DNA of 64,000 nucleotides, from NCBI RefSeq assembly GCF_002994745.2, contig NC_037092.1, forward strand, positions 8,298,501 to 8,362,500, written 5' to 3'. Position numbers and translations under genes: made by a program. Shown here piece after piece: positions 55,601 through 64,000 of this stretch (position 1 is the first letter of the stretch; each line of letters opens with the position of its first letter). The stretch is from Rosa chinensis (Eukaryota; Streptophyta; Magnoliopsida; Rosales; Rosaceae). The notes below the pieces were generated by a model that had not been told where the DNA came from, searched no databases, and was given only the letters and a program-made list of their open reading frames with translations.

Positions 55601-58106
55601 TCAAACGATATTGCAAGTTTTATGAGATAACTAAGAAGCTTGATATATAGTATTAGGGTAACTATATGTTGTATACTGTTTTCTGGTTTCAAGGCTTTTC
55701 TATAGGAAAAGATTATATCAACAATCTTCATCTTGAAAGTTGATTAAATAAGCCACAGATAGGTCCAACCCTTTGCTTTGTATAGCTAGCTTCCTGGTAA
55801 CCCCATTTATATAATGTGGTTCTTTGTATCTCATTTTTGTGGTCAAGAGATTATTGTATATTTACCTTCATTTAGTACTATCTATGTATTTAGGTCCCCT
55901 TTTGGCTAGAAATGTTAACCCTCATTCTATTCCTTGAGGCCACCTCTTTTAGTTCTGTTTTGTTAAAACCAAATTCTTTTACTGCAGATAAGAAGTAAAC
56001 TGCATGCATTTCCTTTTCAGTTAAAGTTCATGGTTATAGATGATTCATCATTTGTTTTGCTTGTTTTAATAGAGAGATATTTTTTCATGTTCTATATCGA
56101 AGTACTGCTATTCCTCTTTTCTTGGGTTCTGTCTTTTCTATTATCTCAAAATGGTACACCAGGATATGGATCATTCTCTTTCAATTCAACGTTGTGTGTG
56201 AATGGATGATGTAATGCCACACAACCCCAATTGTGTTACATTTAATAATATCGAGTAATTGTAACTTTCATAGGTCAAGGATTATGTTTTACGTCAATTA
56301 GGCACTTCCCACAGTCGTAATCCATCGTTAATATCTAGTATCTTATCTTATACTATGATTGCATATCAGTGTTAGAGAAACAATTGAACGATACAAGAAG
56401 GCATGTGCAGATTCTTCAAATAATGGATCTGTCTCTGAAGCTACTACTCAGGTATGTTTACTTCACAATAGTAGATTTTACATGAAAATGTCTTGAAATT
56501 GAAACGTGTAATACTTTTGCGAGTAATGAAACTGCTTTGTATAAACAGAGATATTTTTCTGGGTAGTGTGAACTAGCAATAATTGAAAATGTGTCCAGGT
56601 TTCCTTTTCAGAACTTATAACTCATAAAGTTTATTATAATGTGATCTTATTATCTACATTTATACTTTGTAAAACATATAAAGCATCTCTGTGAATTCTA
56701 ATATACATGCATTAACTGTAATTCAAAATTGAATGAATCTTCATTTTGGCTCTCAATGAGATGCTTCTAAACCTATTAGTTTGTGTATGTTCATAAATCT
56801 CAGTACTATCAGCAAGAAGCTGCCAAACTGCGTGCCCAGATAACCACTTTGCAGAACAGTAACAGGTAACGTCAGAGAGACTAGGTCAACCCTATATATA
56901 TAACAAAAATAATTTCACCTTGGCAGATATTGACATGCTGTTGATATCCAGGGGTTATATGGCTGAGGGTTTGAGCAATATGTCTATCAAGGAGCTCAAG
57001 GGCGTGGAGACCAAACTTGAGAAAGCAATTAGCAGAATTAGATCCAAGAAGGTATCTCTTCCATCTGAGTATTTGATATTCTTTGTGGTGGATTTTGCAT
57101 AATTACCACTGACAAGTTTTCCTTTTTTTGTTTACTTTTTATTTATTTATTTTATTTTGAACTCTCTCAGAATGAGCTCTTGTTTGCCGAAATTGAGTAC
57201 ATGCAGAAAAGGGTAAGTCTCTTCTACTGGCTCATCATTACTTCCTCTTCCACATTGTTTCCCTGGAAATATGAGATAGGTTGTTAACACATTTTTGGAG
57301 CCTGTTGTAAGCAATTTATGGATGTATTCTGTGTGTGTGAATATACAAAAGTAGGATAGCATCAACTGTCATTGTAAGTAGAGTATCGCTTGCTTGTTGA
57401 ATAGAAAGTTAAGTATGGCAAAAGTCCTCGGGAAACCTGATTTACCCTTTAAAATTTTCAGTTAGCTGCATTTAACTCGCTCAAAACGTATCGAGTTTTA
57501 ACCATCATCTCAATTAGCCATTCTGTTGTCAAAGATGTAATGACTCTATGATTCATGTATCTTCTAAATTCGGGTCTTTACATGCCAATATTTTACCTCA
57601 AGAAGTTGCACTCAGACTTAACATATCATCATCAATTAATACTTTTTTTTGAACTAAACCTAGTTTTGCTTGGTCTGCATTGCAGGAACTTGACTTGCAC
57701 AACAATAACCAGCTCCTCCGAGCAAAGGTCTCTCTCTAAGAATATACAACTCTTTGTGTCTTGATATTCTCGTGCTTGTGTTTTGTTAGCACCTGTAATA
57801 CCTAGTAGTGATTCATGTGAATTGTGGTGGAAGGGGCAGATAGCTGATAATGAGAGGCACCAGCAAAGCATAAATGCCATTGCAGGTGGGCATGGAAGCT
57901 ACGAGATCATGCAGCCGACTCAGCCATTTCATGAGGCTCGCAACTATTTTCAAGTGAATGCTTTGCAACCCAATATCCATCAGTACTCGCGCCATGACCA
58001 GATTTCCCTTCAATTAGTGTAAGTATATCAAACACAGCTATAGCAATTGCCTGTTTCTACTTTGTGTCTCAATGTAACTGTACTTTTTTTTACTCCTTGC
58101 AGTTGA
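52643..58106 (+). CDS. AG: MADS-box transcription factor AGAMOUS (C class)
   Basis: Eight coding exons: 52643-52878, 56370-56451, 56804-56865, 56952-57051, 57171-57212, 57686-57727, 57840-58018 and 58103-58106. They join to 747 bp (248 residues). A short N-terminal extension precedes the MADS domain ([20 protein letters not shown], about residues 20-77), followed by the I region, K domain ([20 protein letters not shown], with paired 42-bp exons) and AG motifs I and II at the end ([22 protein letters not shown]). The K domain and C-terminus are AG-like, not STK- or SHP-like, and the position next to the kinase and GDSL genes matches AG. It specifies stamens and carpels and ends floral stem-cell activity. 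Reading through the last donor gives the same final residue. Confidence 0.96.
52879..56369 (+). promoter_or_regulatory. AG: AGAMOUS second intron (long regulatory intron)
   Basis: The 3.5-kb intron between the MADS exon and the I-region exon corresponds to the Arabidopsis AG intron that carries LEAFY, WUSCHEL and APETALA2 input. CCAATCA boxes occur at 53930, 54643 and 54684; the last two are 41 bp apart within a GC-richer island (54640-54710). The conserved core described for AG introns contains two such boxes. LEAFY-like CCAATG cores occur at 54246 and 54423. Individual binding was not tested. A GA repeat (54375-54391) and a CT repeat (55491-55509) are also present. Confidence 0.75.
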
Positions 58107-58600
58107 TATATGTATGCTTGGCCTGGTTTCTGCTGACTTCATCTTCAATGGAGGGTGCATATGTGTAATGGCAACAGATGAAAGCTAGCTAGCTACAAGT
58201 AGCACTTTGTTAAGTAGGAGTTAAGCAGAAACCAACTTCGCTTTGTGGTTAATTAATTAAAAAACCTCTCCCACAGTTAGTACTGGCATTACACCAAGTA
58301 CTAAAAGGGGATATCTTGTTTGTATAATTATTACTGAATGCTGCAGCAATATGTTCTAAGATTCTGTGAGATACACTTTTAACAGTTGAATTCATCATTG
58401 ATCTTTTATAATATTTGGTTTGCATATTTATTATGTCTGATATTCAAGCGTAAATGTAGTAGATCAATTCGGAAAGATTGGTTACATTTCGATTCATACA
58501 TTAATAAAAATTGCGTATTACTTGAGAGGATTACAGTTTAATGACTTGTTTGAATTTCAACATGAAAGTTATTTGCTTTGGCTTTTCTAGAGCTGCAGGA
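58107..58600. other. Convergent 3' ends of AG and GDSL lipase
   Basis: AG (plus) and the lipase (minus) converge here with 494 bp between stop codons. The AG 3' UTR occupies the first part. No other gene. Confidence 0.6.
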
Positions 58601-60693
58601 TTATAGTTTAAGCTGAACTAAGTGACTGACATCCATAGGATAATTATCCGTGGGGTCAACACTTTTGTATGTTCTGAATGCAGTAATTCGGTTCGATGCC
58701 TCAGTAGGGTGGAATGAGTCCCAGAACACATACTCACTCCTATTCTGGCATGGAGTTCCGGAACGAATACATTGGCCAACACTATTCACCGGACAACACC
58801 CAACATTTAAAACCTTGAATCCTGTGATTATGAACAAAAGAAATAGCTTAATCTTCTTTCTTAATTTGAAACAGAAGCAATAAGTGTTTGTTTAACAGCA
58901 CTTTGGAATGATCAAAAGTGTCATTTAATTACAGCTAGGGTTTGGCAAAATAAGTCCAGGATAAAGCTATTGTACGTTAATATTGTAGAATTTCCCATAA
59001 GTCCAATAATGCACTTATAAAGTGATTATTTTCAGTGAATGTGCAAGAGCCACTAACATTAATTTTAAACAAAATATCTTTGGGCCTCTAACAAAAAGTG
59101 CTACTAGCACTAAAAGCGCTTTTCAGAAAGTGTTTCTTATAACACCCCTCCAAAATGCCCTAAATCATAAGAGAGAGAGGATATTTGCTCCTAAAATATA
59201 TGAACTTACCAACAGATGTAGGATCCCCGGAACTCATTCCAGTACTGTTGACATAGATGAATTTTGCATCAGTCAAATTGGTATTGAGCTGATCAACAAG
59301 AGGTACAAGCTTTTGGTTGAAAAGCTGGGCGGCACTGTTCAATTCATCTACACATGTGGTCCCCCTCGTTTTCGAAATTGCATTAGGAGTGCAACCTATT
59401 AGTCCCAGTCCAACCAAGGCAACCTTCCTTGCTCCATACTTGTTGTACAAAGTCTTCCAAAAAAAAAAAAAAATCAACCCCAACAATCATTTCGATAAAT
59501 TCAACTACTAGATTTCAAGTACTCTCGAAAAAATGGAAAGTTGAATCACTAACCAGTATTTGGGTAGTATATTGGTCGATAAGAATTGAAGCATATTGTT
59601 CAGGGGTGTATCTCTTGCTGGTGGGATAAAACTGAGGCATGAAGTAATTGTTAATGTAATCATTGTTACCCATTCCCACTGTGTATAGACACTTGTTCAA
59701 GTACTGCAAGGTTTGTAATGTATTTGCTCGAAGTATTGAAGCAATGCGCAAGACTGTGATTTGGTGATTCAGTAACTGCTGGTCTAAGCTGATGTGACCA
59801 CCCTGCAAGCACAGATCGATATTGTGATCAAGTGCAATGTCGGCATATGATATATACTAGCTAATTGAATATCTGCATATGTAACCAAGTCTTGTGGGAA
59901 TAATTACCAAATTGGAGCCAGTTTCTGTTAGAATCCCTGCGGCGCCAGATGCATAATTGAGACCTTTAACAATGTCCTGTACGTTGGTAGTTGCAAATGG
60001 TGGGATGGGAGTCTCAAACCCCAGAAATTCAGCTGCAATATATATGTAAGCATGTTAATTTTAATTTATTAGCCTCATATTTGGCATGCCTTGCAAAGAA
60101 ATCTACTATAAAAAAAAAAGGTATATATGGAGTCTATATATAAATAGATCAACAATAAACTACAATGCGCATGGTCCGGGCATAATGAGTTGGTTGTCAT
60201 TTGGATTGTCTCCTCTATAAGATAAACAGATTGATGAGGCCATGTGAATCACTGGAAAAGTGCATGGCTAAACCCAAGTTTTGTATTTTCCGCGACTGAC
60301 TTCATGCTAGCTTCTTATAAAATGCACTTAGTCTGTACAAGCTAATATTAGGTATATCAGGCATGTTTAACTGAATAAAGCAACAATTAACTGATAGTTT
60401 ACACAAGAATGCAATTTAGAAAGAGATGGAGATGGAATACGACCTAGTATATCAACAGTAGTTTTGCCATTGGAAAATCTTCCTGTTGTTACTCCACCGG
60501 GATAATCAATTCCGTACGGCGCATAGTTCACTTTGGCCGAAGTCAATAGGAGGTTGTTATTGCCGTTATCGGCCATTGAATCACCAAAAATGAAGAAGCA
60601 AGGTACTTGTGGCGCTCCATGAACACAGGATTGTGATATTGAAGCCACCAAAACAGCAATCACCATTAACCATTTCAGTGCATCTTTTGTCAT
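58601..60693 (-). CDS. GDSL esterase/lipase
   Basis: Five exons on the minus strand: 60693-60444, 60032-59908, 59802-59554, 59453-59210 and 58821-58601. They join to 1089 bp (362 residues), a usual length. A signal peptide (residues 1-26, ending near CVHGAP) leads to block I FIFGDSMADNGNNN with the catalytic serine, the GNND oxyanion block (about residue 168, VGMGNNDYINNY) and block V DSFHPTEASN with the Asp and His of the triad. These are secreted serine esterases acting on lipids or cutin-like esters. It matches the GDSL gene that follows AG in Arabidopsis (At4g18970). The exon 1 donor is GTCGTA, weaker than usual. Confidence 0.94.
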
Positions 60694-60742
60694 TATGAAA
60701 TTAGAATATAGTTAGGAAAATGAAAGGTAGTGTACAAGAATA

Positions 60743-61027
60743 GGAGCTAGCTAGCTAGGTATTATCAGAAGGATGATGCAAAGAAGATGGAGGCATGAAG
60801 GAGTTTATATAGAGATGGCTTCGAGATATTGTTACATGCATATGAAGCCAAAGTAGGGGAATGGGAATTGGTTGCAGTCAAAGAAGAGGAGCTAGCTAGC
60901 TAGATATATATTATCAGAACGATGATTCAACAAAGATGGAGGCATGAAGGAGTTTATATAGAGATAGCTTCGAGATATTGTTACATGTGAAGCCAAAGTA
61001 GGGGAATGGGAATTGGTTGCAGTCAAG
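60743..61027 (-). promoter_or_regulatory. Duplicated core promoter of the GDSL lipase
   Basis: Copies 60743-60882 and 60888-61027 are near-identical tandem units of about 140 bp. Read on the minus strand each contains CTCTATATAAACTCC, a strong TATA box, at about 60801-60815 and 60949-60963. The nearer TATA lies about 110 bp from the ATG, giving a short leader. Confidence 0.85.
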
Positions 61028-61658
61028 ATTGATACATTTTTGGCCATTAAAACCTTATAACGTTTCTTTCTATTTAACTTCTTTGGATATGTCTTGATGT
61101 ATCTTTGAAACAATTCAATATTATTTCATAGCTAGAAATTAGCTGTTTGGGAAAATTCTTTCTTGGCAATCAATCAAAGAAATTAGACTATATAGATGGT
61201 TATAATTGGAGACTAAACTGAAAAATTTGGGTCTTTTTTTTTTTTTGAATGAAGGGTTGGTGGAGCTGCCCTCAAACCTTGATTAATGAAACATAAAATT
61301 TGGGTATTTTATGCAAACATATACGTATTTTATGCAATTTTCACAACGTGCTTGTGATATAGTCGTACATATTTTCAAATTACTCACGTTTGCTTGAATT
61401 TTTCTAAAATGTACATAATTACAAAAGTAATAATGAAAAGTCTGTGTCAGCCCGTGATCACATCGAGTTGGGTTGAAGCCCATCAATTCAGAACCCACAC
61501 AAATCTTCCGTATTCATGACATGGCTTTAATCTCAACATTTTCTCAAATGATCTCACATATTCTAGATGGAGGTGCTCTACGATTCTTTCATTTTTAAGT
61601 CTAATGTTTCGGTTTGATCTCTCAACTATAAAGAAACCGAAACCTAGGCCTGGGTTTA
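61028..61658. other. Spacer upstream of the GDSL lipase
   Basis: AT-rich DNA with a T run at 61235. No gene or element border was recognised. Confidence 0.5.
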
Positions 61659-62385
61659 TCGTAGCAGTGCGGCGGCGTTCAATCCCTTCTGCAGCAGGGC
61701 GCTCCGACGTTGCAAGGGGGAGGAGGACAAGGCTTCATCTCCTTTGTGTGTAGCAGAGGCTATTCTTAGCATCCTTCGTAAAATCAAGTCAAAGGTTTCA
61801 GATATTGTTTGGGTTTGTAAACGTGATCGCGTATTGCTCTATGGTGACGTCAGGTTGGACGAGGAGGAGATCAGTGACATGGTCGAGTCTGAAGGAGAAG
61901 CGAGGTTGGAGACGATCTGCTAGAGACTGAAGAATCGGCCTATTTGCAATGAGTGCAGCATGTAGCGCAGTTTTGGTGGTCGCGAGATGGCTTCCATGGT
62001 CTCCTGCCTGGGTAGACCACCAAATTGATTAGGCAATGACGGGCAGCTTCTTAGAAGAACCACATTCGACCGGCTAGGTATTGGGGAAGTAGGGTTTGGG
62101 TAGTGGGCCTTTGGGCCTCTGCTTTCTTGGGCTGCAAAGTTGTAGTCCAGTGAATTGGGCTCGGGTAGCCCAATTCCCCTATTCTCTCACACTTGGGTTG
62201 GGTTAAGGCCTTTTGGGTGGTTTGTCCTGCTCTCTGTCCTGCACTTGTTTCCTTGCATGTTGTTGTGGGTGTGTTGAATGTTGCTACGTACACCAAAAGG
62301 GTCTTAGGCATCAAGATGTTCAGGACATTGGCTCCATTTTAGGACAGTGTAGGGTTATGAAGTTTTTTCAAATTATGTTTTTTGG
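61659..62385 (+). mobile_element. Non-LTR retroelement, copy 2, 3'-truncated
   Basis: Related to 14187-15045 over most of its length, starting at the same point (GTAGCAGTGCGGCGGCG) and including CTGCAGCAGGGCGCTCC, ATTCCCCTATT and GGGTCTTAGGCATCAAGATG. The final 150 bp and poly(A) tail of copy 1 are missing; the match ends near 62385, where a different element starts. Confidence 0.65.
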
Positions 62386-64000
62386 TGACGAAAAATTCCG
62401 TAGAGGAGTTTGACTCACCAATGAATGCGAACTGGAGCGGGAGCTAACCGAGATAGATCGAGAAGCTTCATTCCAGCGTTGACTCGAAGTTTGGCCGTCG
62501 GCTCGAAGAGAAGGGGGGGTACCTGCAGAAAACCCTCTGATGCCTAAGTAAGTATGTTTCTTAGTAGTGGAGCAAAACAAGTCAAAATGAGATACTTTAC
62601 CTTGACGTCAAGCATTCCTTATATAGGCGATGACTTACTTGGAGAACAAGCAGTCATTATTCCGGGTTTTATGGCTGCATTTACTTACATACTTATGTCG
62701 ATGAATATTTCCGTACTAATTACGTAACCGCCGCAGCCCTTAAAGCCGCAATAAACGTCGTACTTATCGCTGCAATGATCGTCCTATTTATAGCCGCAAT
62801 GAAGACTGCATTTATAATCTTATTTATATCTGGTTATTTGTCATAACTGCATGTCGGAAATATTTGACCACTCCCACAGTGCCCCTAAATTTTCTCCTTG
62901 GGAATTCATCCCAAGAGAAAATTTCCTAAGCTCAAATTTCTCTATGGGCTCTACATCTTTATATTTCTCTTCCTCTTCTCCCTTCTTAGTCGCCTAACAT
63001 TCTATGATGTCGGCGTCGGCATAGGCGTCGATGACATATTCTTCAATGTTTGCGGTGTCAACCTCGACGTCGGTGACGTTTTTCTCAATAACCTCGACAC
63101 CAGCCTTGTCGTCAGTGACGTCCTTCTCAATAACTATGATGTTAGCCTCGATCTCAATGATGTCTCTCTCAATAACCTCAGCGCCAACCTCGACGTCGGT
63201 GACGTGTTTCTCAATAATATTGGTGTTGACCTCGACGTCGGTGCATCGACACCAACCTGGACGACTGCATAGGCATCTTTCTCAATAACTTCGGCGCCAA
63301 CCTCGACATCGGCGCCCACCTCGACGTTGGTGACGTCTTTCTCAATAACCTCAATGCCAACCTCGACGTTGGTGTCATCTTTCTCAATGTGACTTCGATG
63401 TCAACCTCGACGTCAGCGCCAATCTTTATGTCGGTGTCAACCTTGATGTCGGCATAGGCATCTTTCCCAATAACCTCGACGTCGGTGTCATCTTTCTCGA
63501 TGATGGTGACGCCTGCCTCGACATCGATGACTCTGGCCTCGATGACCTTCATCAGTATTTCCATGGCCTCGACGTCAATGACGCCAACCTCGATGACCAT
63601 CTCGAATGGTTGGCACGATCGCTCCCTCGAGGATCTGCCTCCTCGAGCATTTAAACATGCCTTAAATTATCAATCATTCGAGAATCAATCATCGTATGTA
63701 CTAACCTTGACTGCTTTGCTCGATTGCTACCTCGAGAGCTTGCCTCCTTAGAAGTTCACGTTTTTGTCTCTTCGAGAATTCACCTCCAAAGGGAAACTCA
63801 TCTCCACGAGCCTTTGCTTTCTTGAGAGTTTTTCTCCTTGAGAAAACTCGCCTCCTCGAGAGTTCTTCTCTTTGAGCACTCTGGGTTACTAGCTGGCGAT
63901 ATCTTATAGGATTGCCCCTATGTCCTAAAGGGTCCGCATCCTCTGACAATCTCTTAATCTCCGTTGCTCCGCATCCCACGAAAATAAGATCAGTCATCTC
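62386..64000 (+). mobile_element. Gypsy-type LTR region, cut by window end
   Basis: GC-richer DNA with CTCTGATGCCTAAGTAAGT near 62537 (compare CTCCGATGCCTAAGTTAGT near 9574), a TATA-like CTTATATAGG near 62617, repeated GCCGCAAT motifs at 62730-62810 and a 42-bp minisatellite. It looks like the LTR and leader of a gypsy-type element in plus orientation. No coding domain is reached before the window ends. Small frames here are repeat translations. Confidence 0.5.
63005..63600 (+). repeat. Minisatellite with 42-bp unit
   Basis: Variant units contain AACCTCGACGTCGGTGACGT and TTTCTCAATAA. In one frame they translate to 14-residue repeats of the type DVGDVFLNNL. The regular unit blurs after about 63270 through deletions and shorter sub-repeats. 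Confidence 0.85.

Noticed and set aside
58650..59511. Plus-strand frames of 77 and 126 codons across the GDSL gene
   Set aside because: They are antisense shadows of lipase exons 4 and 5, which match the family on the minus strand.
1..64000. tRNA or rRNA genes
   Set aside because: I looked for conserved tRNA arms and rRNA blocks and saw none. A scan with tRNAscan-SE would be needed to exclude them.

Overview
The window is nuclear DNA of a flowering plant (eudicot). The genes have several exons with GT/AG introns and AT-rich intergenic DNA, and plant-only families are present: leucine-rich-repeat extensin, NPF transporter, TIR domain, AGAMOUS-type MADS box, and plant LTR and non-LTR retroelements. 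Protein details and repeat style suggest Rosaceae, near strawberry or rose. That is an impression from memory, not a test.

Layout. 1-1.7 kb: 5' part of an LRX cell-wall gene (minus, cut by the window edge). 3.3-7.9 kb: CAD1, a MACPF-domain gene (plus, six exons). 9.4-15.0 kb: a block of decayed retroelements, namely a gypsy-type leader with a 55-bp minisatellite, a gag-like reading frame with three in-frame stops, an LTR-like segment and a poly(A)-ended element. 15.7-18.2 kb: an NPF (NRT1/PTR) transporter (plus, five exons). 18.6-23.4 kb: two copies of a duplicated CCHC zinc-knuckle segment, one joined to a broken TIR-type resistance gene. 24.6-25.6 kb: an oil-body-associated protein gene (plus). 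25.7-27.8 kb: an internally deleted copia element. 28.4-30.6 kb: a nest of small DNA elements, two carrying fragments of ribosomal protein L9. 30.9-31.7 kb: the RNase H end of a LINE. 32.1-33.6 kb: cyclic phosphodiesterase (plus). 36.2-41.0 kb: an ankyrin-repeat Raf-like kinase (plus, twelve exons). 41-52 kb: a gene-poor AT-rich spacer with a hAT element and foldback elements. 52.6-58.1 kb: AGAMOUS (plus, eight coding exons, 3.5-kb second intron). 58.6-60.7 kb: a GDSL lipase (minus, five exons). 61.6-64.0 kb: a second copy of the poly(A)-type element and another gypsy-type LTR region with a 42-bp minisatellite.

The single-copy genes form a recognisable ancestral neighbourhood. From memory, Arabidopsis has OBAP, CPDase, ankyrin kinase, AG and GDSL lipase together near At4g18920-18970, and GDSL, OBAP and CAD1 together near At1g29660-29690. 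This window carries one merged order. The genes do not form a shared pathway; they are conserved neighbours. All exon borders here were read by eye from splice consensus, reading-frame continuity and family knowledge. Every spliced model gives a whole number of codons with no internal stop, but none has transcript support.
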